From: J027 sp034437655
GTDB taxonomy: Bacteria > Chloroflexota > Anaerolineae > Aggregatilineales > J027
Direction of reading: 5' to 3'
Length of the DNA: 64,000 bases
Assembly (NCBI GenBank): GCA_034437655.1
Contig: DAOTTU010000092.1
Span: 38,646-102,645, forward strand
Numbering within the stretch: position 1 is the first letter of the stretch; every line of letters starts with the position of its first letter. Both the position numbers and the translations under genes were made by a program. Below are positions 33,988-41,362 of the stretch, in pieces. The notes below the pieces were generated by a model. That model worked only from the letters and a program-made list of their open reading frames with translations, had not been told where the DNA came from and made no database searches.

Positions 33988-34092
33988 CCGCCCGCATATT
34001 GCATCTATTCAGGTGTTGAAGCCGGGTTGCAAAATGTCCGTTTATCACTGTGGATTGTAGCAGAAGTTGCACCCGAATGACGATACAAAAAC

Positions 34093-34959
34093 CTACTTTA
34101 AACCGACCGACCGCCTGACCAAGCGATCACGCCAACGGTCTGGCAAGAGCCGAAGCAACACAAACACGACAGGATTAAAAGCAACCAACCGCCGTGCTGG
34201 TGGTGATGACATTGTGATGATTTTATGGATCGCACGCGCAACGACTATTGGCTCCTCTCCTCGTTCATCAAAATCGATTCGGCTTTGTGTGACGGTGCGT
34301 AGAGCCTGGTCATAGTATTCACGTGCGCCCGGCTTCAAGCGTTCAAATAAACTGTCAAAATCGTCAACCGCTTTTTGCCAGATAGGGGTTTTGATGCTGG
34401 CGGGTTTCACAACACTGACATGGATGTTTGGCCACGGGGACAGCTCCATGCGCAAAGAATCGGAAATGGCCTCGAGTGCAAATTTCGAGGCGTGGTATGG
34501 TGCTAAAAACGGACTGGCGATGCTGCCACCAAAGGAACTGATGTTGATAATATGCCCTGTGTTTGCGGCTCGAATCAGGGGCATAAACGCCTGTGTGACA
34601 GCCACCACACCCGTCACATTGACTTCCCATAAGGAGCGCAATTCATCAACAGGCAAAAACTCCACCGGGCCAGAGGTGGTGATGCCTGCATTATTGATCA
34701 GTACTATCAACCCGGGCGTTTGTACTTCTTGTTGTACACGAGCGGCGGCGGCGTCAATTTGATCTTGTTTTGTGACGTCAAGCATTAGCGGTTGCAAGCT
34801 GTCGGGCGCTGTTTCACGTAATGCTGTCGCATCTGACGTTTTGCGCACACCACCATATACAAAATAGCCACGCTCTGCAAGATAGCGAGCCGTGCTGTTG
34901 CCAATGCCGCTGGATGCACCTGTTATAATAATGATGCCTTTGTGTTTAACCTGTGCCAT
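34093..34959 (-). CDS. Short-chain dehydrogenase/reductase
   Basis: 288 residues, classical SDR fold. The NAD(P) loop is TGASSGIGNSTARYL, then the NNAG motif in INNAGITTSG, the catalytic Ser in INISSFGGSIASPF and the YxxxK pair in YHASKFALEAISDSLRMEL. A basic residue follows the loop (GGVRKTSD), which leans towards NADP. The last 20 residues contain a short hydrophobic stretch (VFVLLRLLPDRW). The substrate cannot be inferred. It sits upstream of pyrB in the same direction with 166 bp between, and divergent from pyrD, but nothing ties it to pyrimidine synthesis. Confidence 0.9.
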   Translation of the reverse strand: MAQVKHKGIIIITGASSGIGNSTARYLAERGYFVYGGVRKTSDATALRETAPDSLQPLMLDVTKQDQIDAAAARVQQEVQTPGLIVLINNAGITTSGPVEFLPVDELRSLWEVNVTGVVAVTQAFMPLIRAANTGHIINISSFGGSIASPFLAPYHASKFALEAISDSLRMELSPWPNIHVSVVKPASIKTPIWQKAVDDFDSLFERLKPGAREYYDQALRTVTQSRIDFDERGEEPIVVARAIHKIITMSSPPARRLVAFNPVVFVLLRLLPDRWRDRLVRRSVGLK

Positions 34960-35057
34960 GTATCCTGTCTATCCTCTATTGCTTTCCCATTCAACTGTAC
35001 ATGGGGTGACACAAAGACGTCTCAAGATGAGCTTTCACTGAAAGAGGAAGTAGCGGA

Positions 35058-36191
35058 ATGCTGCATGGCATCGTCCTAAAAGTACTACAAGTGATCTATG
35101 AGCAGCGTGTGCGGCCATGGCTGTTCAGGTATATGACAGCGCAGCAAGCACATGACACGGTTATCGACCTGTTGCGTTACACCGACGATCATAATGCCGT
35201 GCAAGGCTTTCTGAAATTGGCTCAACCTGTCATTTCACCCCGGGCTCAAGCAGTACACGAAACCATGCATTCGTCGTTGCCGTCCATACCAATTCTGGCG
35301 GCTGGTTTTGTCAAAGGTGATGGTTTTGCAGCAGAGCATGAAGCGCTAGCAGCCGTGCAAGCTGGTTATAATATTATTCCAGGCTGGCGCACTATGCCGC
35401 TGTTGGTCGGCCCGGTTGAATTTGGGTCTTATACGCGCTACCCCCGTATAGGTAACCCTGGAACGGTCATCTGGCGTAATGAAGCAAAAGTGTCTACCCA
35501 GAATCGGGTAGGCTTGAAAAACCCGGGTGCAGTGGCGGCCGCTGAATTTCTAGGGATGCATTTGCCGGACTTGCCAAAACAGTTCGGGATTAACCTTGCT
35601 GTTAGCCCTGGCGTAAGCAACCCCGAGCAAGAACTTGCTGAAATAATCGAATCTGCCGAGGCGTTCGTGTCACGCGGTGTGCGTCCAGGCTGGTTTACGC
35701 TCAACTTGAGTTGTCCAAACACTGAAGATGATCCTTCTGGTAACCAGACGACAGCCAAAGCAATCAGATTATGTACAGCGTTGCAGCAATTGATTGCCCC
35801 TGTACCATTATGGGTAAAAATCGGTCCAGATTTGAGTGTGCCTCAATATCATGGGTTGCTGTCTGCTTTCGAATCGTGCGCAGTTTCTGCTGTTGTAGCG
35901 ACGAATACACTTGCAAAACCAGCCCCCGATGGCTCTGGAAATATGGCTGGTGTCGGCGGAAAAGATGTTCACGCAGCCGCATTGCGTGCAGTTCAGATAT
36001 TATCGGAGGAAAAAGCAAACCAGGCGTATTCTATTGCGATAATTGGGTGTGGTGGTATGCTAACAGGGGAGGCAAAAGTGGCGTTTGCACGTCACGGGGC
36101 CATCGCAATGCAATACTATTCGGCACTGGTGTATCGTGGCCCATTTGCCGCCGCTATCATACAGTTTGAAGCCAGAAAGATATTGCCTTGA
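35058..36191 (+). CDS. pyrD: Dihydroorotate dehydrogenase, class 2-like with Cys at the base position
   Basis: 377 residues. It oxidises dihydroorotate to orotate with FMN, step four of pyrimidine synthesis. An N-terminal pair of helices (~5-45, RVRPWLFRYMTAQQAHDTVI) matches the membrane-associating extension of quinone-linked class 2 enzymes. FMN and substrate motifs are ILAAGFVKGDG (Lys), NRVGLKNPG, VKIGPDLS and IIGCGGMLTGE. The catalytic-base motif reads LNLSCPNTED; class 2 enzymes normally have Ser here, and class 1 enzymes Cys. GAGGA precedes ATG 35058 by nine bases. Its TGA overlaps the TTG of pyrE by 3 bp, starting a pyrD-pyrE-pyrF operon. Confidence 0.9.
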   Translation: MLHGIVLKVLQVIYEQRVRPWLFRYMTAQQAHDTVIDLLRYTDDHNAVQGFLKLAQPVISPRAQAVHETMHSSLPSIPILAAGFVKGDGFAAEHEALAAVQAGYNIIPGWRTMPLLVGPVEFGSYTRYPRIGNPGTVIWRNEAKVSTQNRVGLKNPGAVAAAEFLGMHLPDLPKQFGINLAVSPGVSNPEQELAEIIESAEAFVSRGVRPGWFTLNLSCPNTEDDPSGNQTTAKAIRLCTALQQLIAPVPLWVKIGPDLSVPQYHGLLSAFESCAVSAVVATNTLAKPAPDGSGNMAGVGGKDVHAAALRAVQILSEEKANQAYSIAIIGCGGMLTGEAKVAFARHGAIAMQYYSALVYRGPFAAAIIQFEARKILP

Positions 36192-36835
36192 AAGAATCAG
36201 TTGCTCTTGCACTGTTGCAAACTGAAGCCCTCTGTTTCCAACCCGAAGCACCTCTAACATTCAAATCTGGTTTAGTTTCCCCCGTCTATGTCGACAACCG
36301 TCGCTTGCAGGCCTTTCCTGTTGCATGGCGTACAGTAATTGAAGCAATGGCACAAGAGCTTCACAGCATTGAGTCTGACAACAGCCGTCCAGCTTTTGAA
36401 GTGATTGTTGGTGTCGCGACCGCAGGTATTCCCCATAGTGCAGCGTTAGCATTTCACATGCAACGCCCCTCTGCATTCGTGCGCAAAGCAGCCAAAATGC
36501 ACGGCACGACCCAACGCATTGATGGCTCCGAGGTGGACGGAAAGACAGTTGTGCTGATCGAAGATATGGTGACAACAGGCAGCAGCAGTCTTGATGCTGT
36601 AGGGGTGTTAAGGCACGCAGGCGCAACGGTTAACCATTGTGTGTCTATCACAAGTTATGGCTTTGCAACAGATGCTTTTCAGCGTGCGGGTGTTGCCTTG
36701 CATCCGCTCGTGACATTTGAGGTTTTGTTAAACATTGCCCTGCAAGAGCAGTATTTGACAGAAAAACAGCATAAGCTCATTATGGATTGGTTCAAAGACC
36801 CGCAATCATGGGTAGAAAGACATGGTTTAGCATAA
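36188..36835 (+). CDS. pyrE: Orotate phosphoribosyltransferase
   Basis: 215 residues. It joins orotate to PRPP to give OMP. FKSGLVSPVYVDNRRL near the N-terminus is the PyrE-specific substrate loop, FVRKAAKMHGT is the flexible catalytic loop with its Lys residues, and VLIEDMVTTGSSS is the PRPP-binding motif. The start is TTG 36188, overlapping the pyrD stop (TTGA); no better placed ATG or GTG exists before the conserved region, and coupling to pyrD would compensate for a weak ribosome site. pyrF begins at the next base after its stop. Confidence 0.94.
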   Translation: MKESVALALLQTEALCFQPEAPLTFKSGLVSPVYVDNRRLQAFPVAWRTVIEAMAQELHSIESDNSRPAFEVIVGVATAGIPHSAALAFHMQRPSAFVRKAAKMHGTTQRIDGSEVDGKTVVLIEDMVTTGSSSLDAVGVLRHAGATVNHCVSITSYGFATDAFQRAGVALHPLVTFEVLLNIALQEQYLTEKQHKLIMDWFKDPQSWVERHGLA

Positions 36836-37636
36836 ATGCATATTCTGGACAAATATCAACAACAGGTTCGCAACACTGAATCTCTATTGTGCATTGGGCT
36901 AGATAGTCGCCTTGATCGGATTCCTGAGCGCTTCAAGAAAGAGAAACACCCGCAATTTGCCTTTAATCGTTGGATCATCGAACAAACATACAGTATTGCA
37001 CTAGCATACAAGCCGAATCTCGCGTTCTATGAATCCCCAGAAGGATTAGAAGCGCTTGCTATGACGCTTGACTATCTACGTGTCACACACCCGGAAGTAA
37101 TCACCATTGCAGATGCCAAGCGTGGCGATATCGGTAGCAGCAACGAAGGCTATGCACAAAGTATTTTTGATCGACTAAATTTCGATGCTGTCACGTTAAA
37201 CCCCTATACTGGCCAGGAGGCATTGTTACCGTTTTTGAATCGTCAGAATAAGGGTTGCATTATATTATGTCGTACCTCAAACCCGGGTGCTGACGAGTTT
37301 CAGGGGCTAAAACTGGCAAATGATGACACGTTGTGGGCATACATTGCACGGCAAGTAGTCACACGCTGGAACCAGAATCGCAACTGTATGGTGGTTGTCG
37401 GCGCGACACAGCCAGACATCCTGCGCCGTGTCCGCACAATTGTTGGTGATATGCCGATTTTGGTGCCGGGGGTTGGCGTTCAAGGTGGCAACATGCCAGA
37501 TGTTCTAGCGGTCGGGCTTACTCCGGGTGGAGATGGGTTGATTGTCAATGTAGGACGGTCAGTTATCTTCGCGGATAATCCGGGCGACACAGCCAGACGT
37601 CTATACAGCCAGATGCGTATTTTGCGCCAGAACTAA
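36836..37636 (+). CDS. pyrF: Orotidine 5'-phosphate decarboxylase, type 2
   Basis: 266 residues, the longer type 2 (mycobacterial/Myxococcus) form. It makes UMP, the end of the de novo pathway. Motifs: CIGLDSRLDRIP, YKPNLAFYES, the catalytic DAKRGDIGSSNEGYA (Asp-Lys-x-x-Asp tetrad), TLNPYTGQEAL, PGVGVQGG and VNVGRSVIFA for phosphate binding. ATG follows the pyrE stop directly. A terminator hairpin straddles the stop codon, ending the operon. Confidence 0.96.
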   Translation: MHILDKYQQQVRNTESLLCIGLDSRLDRIPERFKKEKHPQFAFNRWIIEQTYSIALAYKPNLAFYESPEGLEALAMTLDYLRVTHPEVITIADAKRGDIGSSNEGYAQSIFDRLNFDAVTLNPYTGQEALLPFLNRQNKGCIILCRTSNPGADEFQGLKLANDDTLWAYIARQVVTRWNQNRNCMVVVGATQPDILRRVRTIVGDMPILVPGVGVQGGNMPDVLAVGLTPGGDGLIVNVGRSVIFADNPGDTARRLYSQMRILRQN

Positions 37637-37648
37637 TCTGGCTTTTTT
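37626..37648 (+). terminator. Intrinsic terminator of pyrDEF, overlapping the pyrF stop codon
   Basis: GCCAGA (37626-37631) pairs with TCTGGC (37637-37642), the TAA stop codon lies in the loop, and six T's follow (37643-37648). Confidence 0.85.
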
Positions 37649-37706
37649 GTATAGATACTGTCAATAATGATCAAGAAAAATTGCTCAAGTAAAACTCACG
37701 TCGCTC

Positions 37707-37725
37707 TTATACGTATTGTGTATAA
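37707..37725. promoter_or_regulatory. Inverted repeat TTATAC-n7-GTATAA upstream of the STAS gene
   Basis: A perfect 6-bp inverted repeat whose right arm lies within TATAAA (37721-37726), a plausible -10 box 36 bp before the STAS start codon. It could be an operator covering the promoter. Confidence 0.35.
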
Positions 37726-37761
37726 ATGAGAGCATAGAATAGTGTTTTAAAGGTGTTCGGC

Positions 37762-38094
37762 ATGAACATTACACAATATGACATTGACGGAGTACGAATT
37801 GCTGCGATTGAAGGCCGCGTTGACATCAACGGTGTGCCTGAGCTTAATCGTTTCTCTGAGCAAATTGCCGCTGAAGGTGCAAGCAAGATCATTATTGACA
37901 TGGGTAAAGTGGTCTATATGAACAGCGATAGTTTGCATGTGCTGGCTCAGATTCAATCTGAGGCGCGAAATCGAGGTGGTGACTTGCGCCTGGTGCGCTT
38001 GAGCCCGGTCGTTCAAAAAGTTTTTCAGATAGTTGGTTTTCGTCGGTTTTTTCGTAATTATTCAAGCGTAGAAACTGCTCGGATCGGTTTTTAG
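37762..38094 (+). CDS. STAS-domain protein (anti-sigma factor antagonist-like)
   Basis: 110 residues, a single STAS domain like SpoIIAA/RsbV: IAAIEGRVDINGVPEL at the start, ASKIIIDMGKVVYMNSDSLHVLAQI across the phosphorylation site, read in two pieces, and LRLVRLSPVVQKVFQIVGF at the end. In classical antagonists the site reads DSSG or DSTG; here it is NSDS, so the preceding Asp is Asn but the phosphoacceptor Ser is kept. ATG 37762 follows AAAGGTG; a GTG inside that site is unlikely. No anti-sigma kinase or sigma factor is nearby. It ends 8 bp from the convergent lipoprotein gene. Confidence 0.82.
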   Translation: MNITQYDIDGVRIAAIEGRVDINGVPELNRFSEQIAAEGASKIIIDMGKVVYMNSDSLHVLAQIQSEARNRGGDLRLVRLSPVVQKVFQIVGFRRFFRNYSSVETARIGF

Positions 38095-38102
38095 CCAGTT
38101 AT

Positions 38103-39527
38103 TTAATCGAGATAACGGCGCAGGTCGAGTTTAAGGGCGTTGCGTTGTTTATAGTATTCTTCCTCACTAATTTCTGAAGTCTCGTATTTTTCATCAAGTT
38201 CAACAATCGCGTCCAGCAACTGCTCTCGTTGCCGGGTGCGATTTTCGTTTATCTGGCGTTGTTTTTGTACGACTCGGCGTCGATAGTCATACCAAATGTA
38301 GCTGATCCCCACCCCGATGAGCAGCATACCCGTCAGCAATGTCAGCACTGAAACCACATCAGTCTCATTCTCCGCAGGGTTAGGTGCAGGCTGTGAAGTA
38401 CGGTCGCTGTCAGGGATGGTGCTACCGGGTGACTGACTGATAGAAAAGCGTAAAACTGAGTCACTCCCCAACGGTGCCAGCGCTGGATAACCGTCTGCGG
38501 GTGGATCCGCGCGTTGAATCGTCGGCACTGCAACAAGTTGATCGCTACGTACCGAGATATTCTGGTCAGTGGGTACAAACACGGTCAGATCATCAACCCG
38601 ATGCGGCAACGGTTGCATGACTGTAATATCCCCATCATATGGCAACTCAAAGGTGATGACGAAGAACATAACGTTGTCTTCGCCGGGAAGCAGCGGAATT
38701 TGCCCCCGGAAGGTCAGTGCATCAGTCGTGGCCTCATCTAGCTGTATGATGTCACTGGTACGGAAACCTGCATCCAGGTTGTTGAGGATAGTGGTCAAGA
38801 CAGCCGGCTGCAAACTTAACGCTGGCGGAATCACTGTTTCTGCATTTCGCGCTGTTTCAGGAAGTGGAATGGCAAAGGAACCCTCATCGTCACTGATAAC
38901 GATGCCATCACCAGCATTGAGGATTTCTACTACCTGCGTCATCAGCAAACGTTCACGTGTGAAATCAGGCTCTACCGTAATGTCGAGCGTTCTCAACACC
39001 ACATCCGCACGACTGCCACGCTCATAGACCGTAAAATCCACGTTGAATGGCTCATTGGGCGCAATACTGGTGCTAACTGGAAAAGCAGCCGATTGGGTAA
39101 GGTCATCAAACGTTGTGTTTAGAGTTAGTATGCCAAATTCGAATGGGATACCCTCGAACTGAAAATTGCCATCAGGCGTGGTGGTGCTGGTTTGTGTATA
39201 TACAGTTGTTGGGTTATCGGGAAAGCCTGTAATAAAACGAGCCGTAACCGCAAGCCCGGCAGTACTTGTTGCACTGCGCGTTGTCCCGTTGCGTACAACA
39301 CCACGTGCATCTAGCGTAGTGACTGCGTTATCGGGTGCGACCGTGGCCGGCGATGAGGTTTCAGTGGGCGGTGCCGCGACGGTTGCAGTAACCTGTGGTG
39401 TGGCGCTTGGGTCTGGTACGATTTGCGTCGCAACGATATCAGGTTCCGAGGACGTTTGTATACAAGCGGTGAGCAGCAACAAAAAACAAGTGACGAACAG
39501 CAAAACAAGTCTTTGATGTCGAGGCAT
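38103..39527 (-). CDS. Putative membrane-anchored lipoprotein with SHOCT-like tail
   Basis: 474 residues of unknown function. A lipoprotein signal (LLTAC, Cys 22) is followed by a Thr/Pro/Ala-rich linker and a carboxypeptidase-regulatory-like beta domain (~85-150, TTTPDGNFQFEGIP). Further beta-rich sequence extends to ~340, then a single membrane helix (~397-415, LTGMLLIGVGISYIW). The cytoplasmic tail is charged and ends with a SHOCT-like helix pair (LDEKYETSEISEEEYYKQR). The presence of both a lipid anchor and a C-terminal membrane helix makes it double-anchored. It resembles transmembrane proteins often coded beside cytochrome c maturation genes in related bacteria, but no such genes occur here. 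Confidence 0.7.
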   Translation of the reverse strand: MPRHQRLVLLFVTCFLLLLTACIQTSSEPDIVATQIVPDPSATPQVTATVAAPPTETSSPATVAPDNAVTTLDARGVVRNGTTRSATSTAGLAVTARFITGFPDNPTTVYTQTSTTTPDGNFQFEGIPFEFGILTLNTTFDDLTQSAAFPVSTSIAPNEPFNVDFTVYERGSRADVVLRTLDITVEPDFTRERLLMTQVVEILNAGDGIVISDDEGSFAIPLPETARNAETVIPPALSLQPAVLTTILNNLDAGFRTSDIIQLDEATTDALTFRGQIPLLPGEDNVMFFVITFELPYDGDITVMQPLPHRVDDLTVFVPTDQNISVRSDQLVAVPTIQRADPPADGYPALAPLGSDSVLRFSISQSPGSTIPDSDRTSQPAPNPAENETDVVSVLTLLTGMLLIGVGISYIWYDYRRRVVQKQRQINENRTRQREQLLDAIVELDEKYETSEISEEEYYKQRNALKLDLRRYLD

Positions 39528-39643
39528 GGGCTGGTTTGACGTTTCCGGTACATGTTGAATGATGAGTTAGCAAGACAGTATCACTACTTGCGCCAGTATG
39601 CCGGAAAAAGTCTGCTGGCAGAAGGCCTTTTGCTTCACGGAAA

Positions 39644-39964
39644 TCAGCGAGGGGCCATAAAGCCGAAATCCAGGAAATAGTTTCCATCTGCTGTGGTGCC
39701 ATGCTCTTTGAACACAAAGACGTGCTGATGACGCCGCTTGAACTTCTTTTTCAATGTGTTCCATTGTGATCGAGTGGGATTGGGTGCAGCATCGCCTTTA
39801 GAGAAATAAGCCACGTCAAAGATAACACGAAATGCATTGCCCTTTTGAAAAAGCAAGGCGACTACGAAATCAGCGTCCTGGCTCTGGGGATCGTGCAAAA
39901 TATCCCGTACGAAGCTATCAACGAACTCGGTATCCATAGGGATAAATTGTGGTAGTTCTTTCAC
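39644..39964 (-). CDS. Small hypothetical protein
   Basis: 106 residues; not recognised. The sequence is mixed alpha/beta, with a strand-rich N-terminal half (DADFVVALLFQKGNAFRVIF), a strongly basic patch (LKKKFKRRHQH) and an aromatic C-terminus. No signal peptide or membrane helix. GTG 39964 has AAAGGT nine bases upstream; an internal ATG at 39937 is the alternative start. It lies 46 bp upstream of nothing obvious and between the lipoprotein and a kinase gene, all on the minus strand, so it might be co-transcribed with the lipoprotein 116 bp further on. Confidence 0.6.
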   Translation of the reverse strand: MKELPQFIPMDTEFVDSFVRDILHDPQSQDADFVVALLFQKGNAFRVIFDVAYFSKGDAAPNPTRSQWNTLKKKFKRRHQHVFVFKEHGTTADGNYFLDFGFMAPR

Positions 39965-40010
39965 GCAGTTACTTACCTTTGAACAGCAACGAAAAACAAA
40001 AAGCCTTCTC

Positions 40011-41195
40011 TTAGCCTATCGTAATTCCAATGATGATACCAAGTAGCAACCCGGCCAGTCCGGGGAACCATACTTCTGTGAGCAACATTGACAAACGTGA
40101 TTGAGGGTCCATGACGGAATTTTGACCGGGGTCACTGCCGTTGTCGTCGGCTGCTGGTTGCGGAGATACATCTTTATTCTCGTTATCTTCGGCTGGTTCA
40201 TTCTCTGGCGGTTCGATAGCTGTTATCGTCCCAGAATCAAAAACAGCACCAATTTCGCTCTGTGTATCAACCTGTTCTCTTCCAGTGGATAACATTGAGA
40301 TGACAATATCCGAGGTTGACTCGTTCTTTAGCGCTTCTTGCAGTCCTTCAAAAAATGCCTGAGCGTTGTTGGGACGTTCGCCAGGGTTCAACGAAAACGC
40401 ATGCTTAAAAACCGCATCAATCTTAGTCCAGTCAATATTTGCGGGCAATGTTGTGTCAGCGGTTGCTAGTTGGCTGGGGTGTTTCCAATCTCCTTTAGAT
40501 AACCGGTCAGACATCAGCCGTTGCGCTTTCATGACCCGCAAGTTAGCACCGTCCGCAGCGTCAAAGATTGGGTGAATACGAAATAGGATTTCGAAAATAA
40601 CAATCGCAAAACTAAATATGTCCGCAGCCTGACTGGTTTGAAGTTCGGGTGCAATATAACGCGGTGTACCGATTCCACTGCGTGTGGACTCAGGGTCCAA
40701 CACGGCGACACTAAAGTCGAGCAAGTACGTTTTGTCAGCAGTGCCCATGATTTTGACATTATCCGGCTTGATATCGCGGTGAACAATGCCACGGTCATGT
40801 GCAAATGTCAGCGCATCAGCAAGTTGACCGATGATATTTGAAATACGTTTCTCGAATGGAATTTCAAATAACATGTGCGAGGTCATCAATTCTGACATGC
40901 TTTGCCCACCGATGTATTCCATCACAAAGTATGGTCGTTCAGCTAGCACATTAGCGCCATAGAGTTGTGGAATGTTGGGATGGGTGTTGCCCAGTTCGTT
41001 AAGGGAATGCACCTCACGTTGAAAGCGTTCAAGGTGCATTGAGGAAACCAGAAGACCAGTATGCATCAACTTAACGGCCACAGTGCGCGGCACCTGGCGA
41101 TCACGGGCCAGCCATACTTCTCCACTAGCCCCTACTCCTAAATTACGAAGTAACTCATAACGCTCATCAATTTTTGCCCCGATGCTTGCATGCAT
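40011..41195 (-). CDS. Membrane-anchored Ser/Thr protein kinase (PknB-like) with DFS in place of DFG
   Basis: 394 residues. The kinase domain spans ~10-290: glycine loop LGVGASGEVWLA, VAVKLM (ATP-binding Lys), catalytic HRDIKPDN, metal motif LLDFSVAV and GTPRYIAPEL. The metal-binding DFG is DFS; the Asp is kept, so activity is possible but loop behaviour may differ. An acidic linker leads to a C-terminal membrane helix (~370-393, LAGLLLGIIIGITIG) with almost nothing outside, so no extracytoplasmic sensor is present. ATG 41195 is chosen since GAGGTGG lies six bases upstream; a TTG two codons earlier is less likely. Divergent from the cyclase gene by 167 bp. Confidence 0.88.
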   Translation of the reverse strand: MHASIGAKIDERYELLRNLGVGASGEVWLARDRQVPRTVAVKLMHTGLLVSSMHLERFQREVHSLNELGNTHPNIPQLYGANVLAERPYFVMEYIGGQSMSELMTSHMLFEIPFEKRISNIIGQLADALTFAHDRGIVHRDIKPDNVKIMGTADKTYLLDFSVAVLDPESTRSGIGTPRYIAPELQTSQAADIFSFAIVIFEILFRIHPIFDAADGANLRVMKAQRLMSDRLSKGDWKHPSQLATADTTLPANIDWTKIDAVFKHAFSLNPGERPNNAQAFFEGLQEALKNESTSDIVISMLSTGREQVDTQSEIGAVFDSGTITAIEPPENEPAEDNENKDVSPQPAADDNGSDPGQNSVMDPQSRLSMLLTEVWFPGLAGLLLGIIIGITIG

Positions 41196-41362
41196 AGACA
41201 ACCACCTCTGTACTTGATCATTCTCTGAAACTTCACCTCTTGATTATCTGTAAGATTGCGAAAACCTGCAAATTTGCACCTGTTAGATTTAAGGCATAAC
41301 GGCTCGGCTTGGCGTATAATACAAGCACAAACGTTCGCAAGAAGCAGAATATGTAGTCCTTT

